Assembly (NCBI GenBank): GCA_910592205.1
Contig: CAJVPJ010000672.1
Location: forward strand, 1-19,211
Source of the DNA: Paraglomus occultum
Lineage: Eukaryota > Glomeromycota > Glomeromycetes > Paraglomerales > Paraglomeraceae
Length of the DNA: 19,211 nucleotides
Direction: 5' to 3'
Shown: one piece after another, positions 1 through 8,507 of the stretch
How the letters are laid out: every line of letters begins with the position of its first letter
How positions within the stretch are numbered: the first letter of the stretch is position 1
Notes under the pieces: model-generated
Databases searched by the model: none
What the model was told of the DNA's origin: nothing
The model's input: only the letters and a program-made list of their open reading frames with translations
Translations under genes and position numbers: made by a program

Positions 1-29
1 TATATTAATATAAACATTTTGATTTGCAG

Positions 30-395
30 ACGACAATAAAAACATCGACTGAAGAAATACAACATAAGACGGACATTGAACTTAACGTCAAGTACGCCTC
101 TGAATGCATTTTACCATGCGCGGTTAACGTTACGTCTGAAGATGACATCATTATAGACATTGTTTTCAGTGTAAGTATTAATTGATTTATTTTTTATTGA
201 CATGTATTTGATTGTTTCTAACTCGTACCATTATTTTAGTCAGCGGTCGAGCTTTATTGGGTTTGTTTATATTCGGAAGAAAAGTTAAACATCATTATGG
301 AACGTAACTTGAAAATTGAAACATTTCCAACTGGTGTAAAACGGATTGATTATGAACAATTTACTTGTCGCACTTCAAGACATGCAATTTATTAA
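30..395 (+). CDS. 3' end of a spliced gene of unknown function (partial)
   Basis: Two exons are visible. The first (30-170) follows a TTTGCAG acceptor at 23-29 and ends at a GTAAGT donor at 171. The second (240-395) follows a TTATTTTAG acceptor ending at 239 and runs to a TAA stop at 393-395. Both join in phase 0 across a 69-bp intron and give 47 + 51 residues of open frame, the C-terminus of a longer protein whose start lies left of the window. The frame is rich in Glu, Asp, Ile and Val with four Cys residues, suggesting a beta-rich soluble domain, but I recognise no family. Clean splice sites, consistent phase and an open frame through both exons support a real gene. The next feature, duplicated block A, begins only 65 bp after the stop. 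Confidence 0.62.
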
Positions 396-842
396 GCAAA
401 CGTTGTTGACTTTGTTATGCCATTTTGTAGTTATTGTTTACTATTACGCGTTCTATTTATAACTACATCGGCCATCAGTACATAACCTTTTGCGAATACA
501 CTTTACTACCTGATGCGATTCTAACTACGCTTTGGCCTTTTGTTGTCCCTAATGATATTGTTTGTTGAGAAATATTATCTAATTCTGAAAACTCAGCTGC
601 TTCTGCTAAGTTTAATTCATTAAGCACCATAGGTGACATTCAAAATCGCAGAACCGATACTCCCCCATTGTTTTTCGATTATCCTACAAAGAAAGGAGAA
701 ACACCGTACCGATCAATATGTGGAATTGATATTGTCACTACAACTCCTCTTCAAAATCTCTATTCATCGCTTTAGTCTTGGATATAAGTCGTTCTCGTTC
801 AGCCATCTTGCATGTCAAATTACATGGTTCATATACAGTATA

Positions 843-1414
843 CAGTGTGTAACGAAAAAACCGCCTTCCGAAAATTGAACATATTTTGTAAAAAAAACAA
901 GGGTGGTGTTGTTATTGATGACAAACGCGTCTTTATGTTTGATTACTCCCCATGTTAGTAAACGTATTCAAGTAATAATTATCGTAATTAGTCCCGTTGT
1001 TCTCCCCCTTGTCCTTTGCAACCATAGAGAGACTTGAAGTTCAATGACAAACAATTATCATTATTGGCTTGATGGCGTCCAAACCTGAAATAAAAGACCA
1101 ATATTCCTTATCGCATCGAAAACATGTGGTATATTGTCAAGAATAACGTCTCAACATGGATGCTAAGAAATAAAACAATTTATGACTGAAGAATGAACGC
1201 AATTTCAGAAACGACTATACAAAATTAATTTCATCAATGAAAAAAGAGATGTGGGCTTGTTTTGCAGAAAAATGGCGATAGAATTTTTTATTGAAAATTT
1301 TACTGCAATAAAGCACATTATAAGCTTTTATAAAAAATTGGAATTGTTTAAAAATTTTGCATGGCCATTGAATTATGGCATATTTATGATAGCGGTTTTT
1401 TTCGTTACACACTG
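843..1414 (+). mobile_element. Non-autonomous Tc1/mariner-like element with TA target duplication
   Basis: The element starts with CAGTGTGTAACG and ends with the inverse CGTTACACACTG, flanked by TA at 841-842 and 1415-1416. The terminal inverted repeats are about 22-23 bp and nearly perfect: one copy has six A's where the other has seven T's before the CCGC/GCGG motif. TA target sites and CAGTG ends are typical of the IS630-Tc1-mariner superfamily. Block B lacks the element: there the flanks join through a TATATATAGG stretch at 13361-13370 with no obvious excision footprint. That makes insertion into block A after the duplication the simplest history. Inside is a decayed transposase, so the element cannot move by itself. 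Confidence 0.85.
941..1275 (+). pseudogene. Decayed Tc1-like DDE transposase, C-terminal part
   Basis: Fragments resembling the second half of a Tc1-type transposase lie in order but in shifting frames with stops. Near 941 is a DYSP stretch followed, after a frameshift, by VSKRIQ, resembling the second catalytic Asp region (DNAPCH). At 1115-1161 the frame reads IENMWYIVKNNVSTWM, which resembles the family's NPIENLW...K..V signature holding the third catalytic acid. At about 1195-1275 comes KLISSMKKEMWACFAEKW, similar to the C-terminal helix seen in many Tc1 transposases. The distance between the two acidic motifs is longer than the usual DD34E spacing, so insertions or a wrong assignment of the first motif are possible. 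Non-functional. Confidence 0.6.
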
Positions 1415-2169
1415 TAAGAGTTACATAAAAAACCAAGAATGAACAAATCAATAAGCACCTTTCACGATGGCTTGTCTCGGCATTAATATAACGTAATAAA
1501 ATGGTGCTTAGCCAAAAATGCTATAGAGTTAATTACCAGGTTCGATATTAATTAAACAAGGTTTATCCATCTTCGAAGCTTCTCCTTTCATTGACAATTT
1601 GGCTCACGTTGACTCCAGGATTGTTTTGAAAACGTTTACCATTCCGAAAGCTTTTCGTATTTCGTTTAGACTAACTCCCGAGGGGGAAAGTCATCTCGTA
1701 CACAGAAGTAAAGAATCGGCATGCTTATAAGCTGATTCTATGGAATTGCATACCATACTCAGCACAGGAAAAAGTCTCTGTAATTTCGTTCTTCCGATTT
1801 ATTCACTTGTCTGAGAACATGACGATCTTTTTTTGTTTCTGAAAAAGGAATTTTACATAAAAGAATTAGTAAAAATTCTGATATACAACATTACAGCATT
1901 AGGTGGTGATTACAATTGACGTCTAATTTACGAGCGCTTCTAATTTTGCCCATTCCCTTCGCCAGCGTTCCAACCTGGTTATCCATCTCTGCATCAATTC
2001 GTTAAAGCCTTCATGTGTCTCGTAGACTCTAATCTCATTTGATGCATTGAGAATATACTTCCTCGGTACATCTGGTGGTACGATCTGGTTGCCGAAAAAC
2101 GTTTACTAACAGCTGCTGAAATTCTATTTATATTCGTCGCCAGCCCGTCAAATATTTTTTTTATTATCC

Positions 2170-2188
2170 AAAAAAAAAAAAAAAAAAA
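2170..2188. repeat. Poly(A) tract inside block A
   Basis: Nineteen consecutive A's lie in the intron-like region just upstream (- strand) of the likely last exon of the degenerate gene. On the coding strand this is a T run. Copy B has a much shorter A run at the corresponding place (about 14143-14150), so the tract probably expanded in block A. Confidence 0.8.
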
Positions 2189-2358
2189 GCAAAAAGAAAG
2201 ATATCATTAACAATGAATCACAACTGTTAATTTTTTTAAAAAAAAACAATTACCGCTAATGTCATCTTCACTGTCGGAAAAGTTCCTACAGATCATTCAC
2301 AAGTTTCTCTAGCATCTGCAAAGTGTTTTAGTATAAATTTGATAACAACTTCAATATT

Positions 2359-2980
2359 ACGTTAAGAGATTTCTTCCATTTGGTCTGAAGCTTCTCGCCT
2401 GCAAATTTAACTGTCCACAAGACAAATTCAATCCACAACAACATACAAAGACACATCACTGCAAATGTCACATAACTCTCCCGATGCAAAACCACCTTCG
2501 CTTCTGCACATTATGTTAGTAGATCAGATTGATATTACATAACAAGAATGCAGCTACCCCTCATCGCTGTTATGGATTATACTTTACGTAATGATTTAGG
2601 ATTATTCCCGTACTTGATATATCGACAATGTTTTTTTTCTGATCTCTGTAAAATATTTAGTTTGACTGAATAATTTACATACAACATATACAGTAAAATC
2701 TGTCATAAGAAAAATGTGGTTCTTGTATCATCCCATTGTAAACATAAAGCGCGCTCATTCCAAATCAGTCCATATTTCCACTTCTCACGAAGTATTCTGC
2801 CAATTCTAAAATTTGGCAAAAACTGTCCATTGTATTCCGACGTCGCGCTCACCCACGGGAATTATATTAATGATGACTATCGTAGCAGGCGTCTTTAGTG
2901 TGTGAAGCCGGAAACAGAGCGCCCGAAAATAACTGGTGATACGACCCGTCACGAAAACTTCCACAATCAGGTCACAGCAT
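2359..2980. other. 622-bp segment present in block A but absent from block B
   Basis: Block B reads directly from AACTTCAAAATT to ATCGAAGATT (about 14304-14325), while block A carries 622 bp between the same flanks. I see no terminal inverted repeats and no convincing target duplication, so it does not look like a simple transposon insertion. On the - strand a good splice acceptor (CACTTTGCAG, around 2318) follows it, so part of it may be an intron that was deleted from copy B. A 70-codon - strand open frame (2806-3018) crosses its right edge but is not preserved in B. Confidence 0.55.
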
Positions 2981-4083
2981 ATCGAAGATTCTCCTAAGGA
3001 GAAGCTATACCGAGCCATCCTAAAAAACGTTTAACCCTCAGCAGTCCATTATCTCTATGTGTCCTTACGTACCGGCATCGATTCTGTTTGGTCAGAATCG
3101 GACAAACTTTGAGCAGACACTTCTTACCATTGACTTAATGTGATTTCAAAGTTGTTCACTTGTACTGTCTTTACACAATGTAACGACGTGGCACCACATA
3201 TACACCATTCATCACCAAATCGGTAATTCGAAAAGACATCGAAGTGTCTTGGTCGACCGTACGATAATCACCCGCCTTTAACAGAGAATATTCGATGTAA
3301 TAGGACCTGATCTTCAAGTTGCATGAAGCTCAAAAACCGCTTTCCTATTCCAATTACAAATAATAATTCACAAAAAATTATAAGCTCAGCGGAAGTTATG
3401 ATTTTGGTAGAGAAAAATAAATTCGATGATATATATGTATAAAACGCTTTCATCACACTTTTCCTCTTCCTCCTATTACCTGTCCCATCGCAGCCTGTTC
3501 TTTGCCTTTCTCCCCTCCCATTCTGCTCCACGTCAAAATAACCCAAATCATATTTGGAGATACGTTCTACTCCCTAAAACTTATGGATCCGTTTTTGATG
3601 GTCAGCACAAAGAATTACATACCTCCTCTTTCCATATTTCAACTTCTTTAACGCTACAATTTTTCACTCCAACAAATGCAGACAGTATTGCCAGCGACAA
3701 ACCAGCATCCCTACTACAGTATCAATAGTCATATCATATCAACGTTGGAAAATAGTCCGAGGCAGATGTCCCAAGCGGCATTGACCCAAAATTCGCCGAA
3801 AACGGCAATATAAACTCTTCTACAAACCAGCCAATCAAGCGATAGAAGTGATAGGCCAAAAAAGACAAAGCCAACATAGTCACGAGAGATTTTCCTTTAT
3901 GTGCACTTCCAGCATCCATAGGCGAAAACGTCAAAGTAATTGGGAACCAAATGCATTGGCTTTCGAATTTCCGCTCCTGGCTCGAACGAGTTTAGTTGGC
4001 TCTACGACACCTTCCTTCCAGTCAGTTGGCTGAACCTCCTCGACCGCTTGGTTGCCTGTTTGAATTGTAAACCTCCTTTTATG

Positions 4084-4578
4084 TCACCCGGATCATACGT
4101 TAGAATCGGTCAGAGAGAGAGCTTGGATGGTTATGATGCATCTACTTTACCCGATTTTCAAGATGTTATGATAATGCTTTGTATCCACCCCGCTGAACTT
4201 ATAACTTTATGCATTACAGACTCTAGAGTAACGGGTTATGCGAAGAACAGAGGTCAGCCAGATATTGCTCGAAAATTTAGATCTATGGAAAAGAATCACG
4301 AACGAGCCAAAGAATTACTAACCTGGATACAGAATTCTATATCTTCTGGTCGAATGGGTGGGTGAATGGTTCAATAGATTCTTAAAAGACTATGATTTAA
4401 TTCCTCGCCATTTGCGTAAATTGGGAGCAGTTTATGGCGCTGTAGTACAAAAAGCAGACATATTATGACAGAATGTTTACGTCACAACATACTTCCCCAG
4501 TTCAAATATAAACTATAGGAAGCGGGACAAACACCTGAAGAAGCAAGACCATTCCGACTTTCTGATGACGATAATTAA
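4084..4578 (+). pseudogene. Tyrosine-recombinase (Crypton-like) pseudogene fragment
   Basis: The fragment begins where block A stops. The frame reads YVRIGQ...GYDASTLPDF, then MLCIHPAELITL, GYAKNRGQPDIARKF and ERAKELLTWIQNSISSG, and hits TGA at 4363-4365. A different frame continues with FNRFLKDYDLIPRHLRKLGA to a TGA at 4465-4467, then ECLRH in a third frame, and PEEARPFRLSDDDN with TAA at 4576-4578. From memory, this series of blocks belongs to abundant Rhizophagus tyrosine-recombinase-like proteins in which the first block reads RPAE and carries the catalytic Arg. Here Arg is His (CAC, one CpG-type transition from CGC). The N-terminal part is missing, and at least two frameshifts and in-frame stops make it dead. 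Upstream open frame from 3940 is block A sequence, not part of this gene. Confidence 0.7.
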
Positions 4579-4776
4579 TCACGCTTCTTCACTTTTACCA
4601 TATCCACAGTAAAATCTTTATCATTAGACGATTCAGAGTCAGACCCAGACCCAGATTCATATGAAGACGAGGATGAAGATGAAAATGCTGTATCACTTAA
4701 AAATCTCTTTTTTCTTTTAGCTTTAGATAGTGTACGATTTCTTCGAGAAATATCGGGAGTTTACTATCAAGTTTAG
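4579..4776 (+). other. Acidic open stretch after the recombinase pseudogene
   Basis: Between TAA at 4576-4578 and TAG at 4774-4776, one frame (in register with 4606) encodes a Ser/Asp/Glu run (DDSESDPDPDSYEDEDEDEN) followed by a hydrophobic tail. No ATG starts it and no splice context is clear. It may be a decayed acidic tail of a transposon protein or simply a GAT/GAA-rich tract. Confidence 0.3.
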
Positions 4777-4951
4777 CGATGACTTAAAATAGATGAAGAC
4801 TCAAAGATCACTTTGACTTAGTCAAGAACTTTGGATCCCAAGCGTATAAAATTTATTTTCGTATAGCCCCTTCGGATTTTTGTAGTACTTGCATATACAT
4901 AAGTTCGACAAAATGATTATATTATTAGTATTAGGTGCCATTTATCATTAT

Positions 4952-4978
4952 ACATACTAATACATGGTATTAGTATGT
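4952..4978. repeat. Perfect 12-bp palindrome with 3-nt loop
   Basis: ACATACTAATAC (4952-4963), the loop ATG, and GTATTAGTATGT (4967-4978) form a perfect hairpin sequence. It sits inside the outer inverted repeat, 5 bp after its left arm. It may be an internal palindrome of a small MITE. Confidence 0.75.
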
Positions 4979-5078
4979 GCGTAGTATATTGATTATCACG
5001 TAATACAAATTTAATTTATAATGAGTTTATATTAATATGTTATTATCGTTATGTATAATGGATGGGGTAGGTCTATTA

Positions 5079-5658
5079 CCGTATTCTTCCGAAATAAGCA
5101 ACACTTTTTGTTGTTTATTTTCGGGTAGTTTAATAAATGAAAGGAATTCTCACAGAATTATGTGATTTCTGTCGATAGAATTTCATCTGCATTTATCACG
5201 CAATACGCGAAACAGAGTTCAAAACTATTCTTCTTCTATACAAATGACAAAACAAAGAGTTGCTAATACTATTAAACGTAAGACCCAATTTGTAAAACGA
5301 ACGCAAGTCTTAGTGATGTATGTTTATGGGTGAAACGTTCATAGTAATAGGAGGATATTTCTACCGATATGATTTAAAACGTGTAATATTTCAAACGATT
5401 TGGACTCTATGATGTCAGCGACAATGATGATGTTAATGATGATCATGATGACGATAATACCGCTGACTCCGTCATTGATATCATTGACATCATTGATGAG
5501 ACGGATTAATCATCTTCTTTATTGTAATAATAATAAAATAAGTAATCAATTGAATACATGTTGCTTATTTTTGGGTGTTGCTTATTTTTGGGTGTTGCTT
5601 ATTTTCGGGTATTGCTTATTTATTATTTTCGGGTTTGCTTATTTTCGGAAGAATACGG
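5079..5658 (+). mobile_element. Non-autonomous pogo/Tigger-like element with TA target sites
   Basis: The inverted termini read CCGTATTCTTCCGAAA at 5079 and the inverse TTTTCGGAAGAATACGG ending at 5658, flanked by TA at 5077-5078 and 5659-5660. The right end carries five tandem copies of a 17-bp subterminal unit TTGCTTATTTTTGGGTG starting at 5561, 5578, 5595, 5612 and 5635. The last copies carry CGGG instead of TGGG, and one is longer. The left end has a shorter inverse of this array (AAATAAGCAACA). Inside is a remnant matching the C-terminus of a pogo-type transposase (5390-5509). The 580-bp length and broken frame make it non-autonomous. Confidence 0.75.
5390..5509 (+). pseudogene. C-terminal remnant of a pogo/Tigger-like transposase
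   Basis: Thirty-nine open codons ending in TAA (5507-5509) begin FKRFGLYDVSDNDD and continue into an acidic tail ending DIIDETD. In pogo/Tigger transposases the end of the DDE domain typically reads SFK-x-CGI/L-S-N followed by an Asp/Glu-rich tail, which this matches in layout. Just upstream, the same frame, interrupted by several stops, reads WVKRS and EDISTDMI, like the preceding helix. The rest of the transposase is missing. Confidence 0.55.
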
Positions 5659-5768
5659 TAATTGGATGAAATCGGGTGATAAATGGCACCCCCCTTTACT
5701 ATTACATTACATAATTTTGATTGGTCCAAGTAGTTACACACTAATCATCTTATGCATCACCAAATTTT

Positions 5769-5777
5769 TATATATAA
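5769..5777 (+). promoter_or_regulatory. Candidate TATA box of the CRN gene
   Basis: TATATATAA lies 87 bp before the ATG at 5864, in a T-rich stretch. Position and sequence suit a fungal core promoter, but in DNA this AT-rich the match has limited weight. Confidence 0.35.
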
Positions 5778-5863
5778 CTACCAAATTTTTTTCCTATGTT
5801 TCCTTGGTTCTCAATCCAGAGACAACATATTACTGAGAAAAATAAAGTGCCATATCGCCAATA

Positions 5864-7534
5864 ATGACTACGACTACTTTAACTTTAACCTGCCTACTCT
5901 TAGGTGACCATCCTGATAAGAATTTCGAAGTCCAAGTTCCAAAAAATATGATCATTTCCAATCTGAAAAGAACATTGCAGAGTGATGCTAACTTAAGTGA
6001 CACGTTTGAGGATGTTCCTCCAAAAGATATTGAGGTCTGGAAAGTCGAAATTTCCACCACAAAAAAAGGTCATGAATTCGAAACCCTAGTCACACTTTGT
6101 GACATACCAGCACCTTGCACCGATATTGAAAAAGAACTTGGGGGAGTTTTATTACGCCAAGGGAATTCTAAAATTACGGAATATTTTTCAAGCCAGCCTC
6201 CTGATGATGAGATCAATATTATTGTCAAACGCCCATCTGGTAAGTAATACTACTATGTTTCTTGCTAGCATCAATATATGTCTCTTTAAACTTGCCATTC
6301 AAATATGATAAAAACAACTTGCAATGGTATTTTTCTCATTACCATGTTTCTTTATTCTCTTCTCACGGTTCATCCTACTAATTCTCTCTTTCCTTGCCCT
6401 TGGGTATTACGCTCTGTTCTTTGATTTTTCTGGTTATATATTGCTATAGAAAAAAGCTTCTACATACAAAGATATGATGAAGACGGGGATCCATTAATTG
6501 AATTCAAGAAATATACAATCACGAATACACAAAAAGAATTTCGATCATTATTAAAAGGTTATCATGCGCGCGCATTACGACCGTTATTCGGTGAACCTCA
6601 GTTGGTCACATCAGTCAATAAGATTATTGACAACCAAAAATACGCCACCGATTCTGACTACGTTGGAGCCCTTCAGCGGAGAAATACATGGTCACAGGTT
6701 AAAGATATTGCTATGGAAGACGAAACCATCAAAGCTATAAAGAATGCTTTGACCGAGCGTGAAAATTTCTCCGTAGAAATTTTCCAACATCGAACCATAC
6801 AAAACTCAAAAGGGCAGCATCTTCAGGAATGGGATGGCGTTCTCATTTCAGATAATTATGTTTTTTTGTGCTTTGCGAAGCACAAAATGACCGAAGTGAG
6901 TATATATTTCGTTTGTTTTTGTTATTGGCGAGCCATCTTTATTAACTGAGATATTTTTTAGCAATATATATACGATCTCGTTCAAAGATTGTCGAATTTT
7001 TATTCGAAAGTTAAGGAGGCTGATGATGATAATTTCAAACCGCTATTGAAAAAGAGACCAATAGGTGTCGCATGTGGTGTGTAAACGGCTTCAAAATAAT
7101 GTTAGTAATTCTGAAGTTCCGTGGGCGACTTAACATTTATTAACTAAAAGTCAATTCAAGTCTTTATTGATATGTAAACTAATGTTCTTTTATACTACTT
7201 AATTCTATGACGATATTTGATATACTGTAACTATGACGATATAATATATATATACGAATAATGACGATATAATATATATATACAAATAATGACTATATAT
7301 TTGCTAACTATGATATAAGCAATATGATGTAACTTTATTATTACATCGTCATCATATTGTGAATTGTTACATTGTGTCTATTTCTCAGAGGGAATTCGAA
7401 CCTTTGCAAAGAGCAAAGGACTGATAGTGGTATATCCAGGTGGAGGGCGTTATGTGGTCGAGATATCTGAAGATACTTTGATTTCGAAATTGAAACATAA
7501 GAAATTAGTGAAACCTTCATTAACACTTCCTTAA
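5864..7534 (+). CDS. Crinkler (CRN)-type effector with PD-(D/E)xK-like nuclease-fold domain
   Basis: I model four exons: 5864-6239, 6450-6895, 6962-7076 and 7389-7534 (stop TAA 7532-7534), about 360 aa. Donors are GTAAGT, GTGAGT and GTGTGT; acceptors are CTATAG, TTTTTAG and TCTCAG. For the third intron, 7078/7391 fits equally well and changes one residue. Residues 1-125 resemble the ubiquitin-like CRN header: the hydrophobic LTLTCLLLGD start, then KDIEVWKVEI near 55-63. Residues about 220-340 resemble a restriction-endonuclease fold: E235, EWDG with D254, the strand NYVFLCFAKHKM with K269, then GVACG and the Gly-rich YPGGGRYVVEI. The usual acidic residue two before the Lys is F267, so catalysis may be lost. 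In this family the header is linked to delivery or processing and the C-terminus to action on host or rival DNA; this is family knowledge, not shown here. No signal peptide is evident. Confidence 0.78.
7233..7300. repeat. 28-bp tandem repeat in the last CRN intron
   Basis: Two 28-bp units starting ATGACGATATAATATATATA (7233-7260 and 7261-7288) differ at one base, followed by a partial third copy (ATGACTATATAT). They make the third intron (about 310 bp) much longer than the others of this gene. Confidence 0.85.
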
Positions 7535-8507
7535 CTCGCAAAAAGTTGGTCGTTTCCCAAACGCATAAGGAAAATCGTTAAGCGGTTTATGCTGATAATC
7601 ATTATTACGTATATTTGAAGAGCTTAGCAAATCTATTAGAGTCGAGTCTATAGGAGTGAAGGAATTACTGTGGCCTCAAATAATTTATATAAAAACAAAT
7701 TGTTAGTATTTGTTACCTATGAAGGCAAATACAAAGACAAATAACCAAGATTCTGTTGTGTTGAATTGAACTACCCGATTCCGAGTTAACCAATCTCACA
7801 TTGCAAGATAAACTCTTCGCAACTCGAGATGTAGTATATTATTGGTCTGCACCACTAAAGAGTTATAGGCCACCTAATTCGTAAGAGATTAACTATACGT
7901 CTCAAAAAAATACGGTAAATGCCCAGTGGCCTGCAAACCTACTTTTCCCGACTAAAGATGTGGACATAACAATAAGCCGTACAACTCCTCGAATTCTGAA
8001 ATTAGCTAGAGTGATTCTTTCAAGGCGACTTAGCATCCCTCGTCAATATGTCGCAACAGTCAACTCTTAGACTTTTGGAAAGGTCAAAACCTCTTCTCGA
8101 CAGCTTTGTTGCCTATGCCTCTCCCTACAACATGTCGTGGTGAATATCATGATGAAACAACGTTGCTAACGGCGAAGTCAAAGTTGTATTCCTTGCAAGA
8201 TTTGGAACGCAAAACTTTTTACAATCAGCAAATTAACATTACATCATGCATAAAAAGTTGTATGGCCTTCTGTGGTGCGCCAGATAGGAGCAATCAAATC
8301 TTCAGACTAAAAGGAAAAATAGATCTCATTCAACGATAATAATATTAATGAAGTTAGTGGTGATGATACCGATGATGGAATAAATTAAATAGTTCTGGTA
8401 GAGCCAAAGTAAAGGGACGTATAATAATGGTCTAGGGTAGGCCATATGTTCTCTCCCTTGCAACTCTACCGTAAGAAACAATATTATTTATTATTATCCA
8501 TATACAA
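7535..8507. other. Intergenic stretch downstream of the CRN gene
   Basis: This should hold the 3' UTR of the CRN gene. No clear AATAAA signal follows the stop closely. A 77-codon + strand open frame (8106-8339) has no recognisable motif and no splice context that I can support. Near the right end, GGTAGAG (about 8399) and CTCTACC (about 8464) form a short inverted pair. I see no other structure. Confidence 0.5.

Larger units (their letters stand above)
1923..4060 (-). pseudogene. Copy A of an unrecognised multi-exon gene (degenerate)
   Basis: Reading the - strand, segments of open frame match those of copy B (13886-15560) and are separated by intron-like sequence. The likely last exon (2123-1923) encodes the segment PRKYILNA.NEIRVYETHEG followed by FNELMQRWITRLERWRREW and LEALVN, then TAG (1925-1923). 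An upstream segment near 3915-3880 reads FSPMDAGSAHKGKS. Next come a hydrophobic stretch (GLSLAILSAFVGVKN near 3700) and YFDVEQ near 3540. Damage in this copy: an extra A near 2095 shifts the last exon; the intron after GKS has donor GTGACT and acceptor CTG where copy B has GTGAGT and CAG; and there is a deletion in the hydrophobic exon. A 622-bp segment (2359-2980) absent from B lies in an intron-like position. No family recognised. Confidence 0.5.
461..4083. repeat. Block A of a large direct duplication (partner 12953-15586)
   Basis: Sequence from 461 (AACTACATCGGCCATCAGTA) to 4083 matches 12953-15586 in the same order and orientation. Long runs of near identity can be followed by eye, for example about 590-660 with 13090-13160, 1496-1560 with 13495-13560, 1960-2100 with 13940-14070, and 3350-3520 with 14750-14920. 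Block A is about 1 kb longer. The excess is mainly a 572-bp Tc1-like insertion (843-1414) and a 622-bp segment (2359-2980). Block A also lacks short pieces kept in B, such as about 58 bp near 1484. At both ends similarity stops abruptly. The block carries a degenerate - strand gene. Confidence 0.9.
4934..5690. repeat. Outer 14-bp inverted repeat enclosing a nested element
   Basis: GGTGCCATTTATCA (4934-4947) is matched exactly by its reverse complement TGATAAATGGCACC (5677-5690). Without the inner pogo-like element (5077-5660), the arms would enclose only about 170 bp, the size of a small MITE. This suggests a small element into which the pogo-like element jumped near its right end. I found no clear target-site duplication outside the arms. 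Confidence 0.5.

Noticed and set aside
633-878. 81-codon + strand open frame at the left of block A
   Set aside because: Its counterpart in block B is only 62 codons with a different C-terminus, and its end runs into the Tc1-like insertion. Best seen as chance open frame.
1540-1560. GGTTCGAT box resembling a tRNA B-box, present in both blocks
   Set aside because: No A-box, acceptor stem or cloverleaf can be formed around it.
3940-4365. Single 141-codon + strand open frame spanning the end of block A and the recombinase fragment
   Set aside because: The first part is duplicated-block sequence that is antisense to the degenerate gene and not conserved as protein in block B. Only the part after about 4084 matches the recombinase.
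5400-5669. Met-rich + strand frame over the pogo-like element
   Set aside because: It is the shifted frame of the acidic transposase tail and the 17-bp repeats; the other frame gives the recognisable FKRFGLYD remnant.
8106-8339. 77-codon + strand open frame downstream of the CRN gene
   Set aside because: No motif, conserved partner or splice context; noted only as part of the intergenic description.
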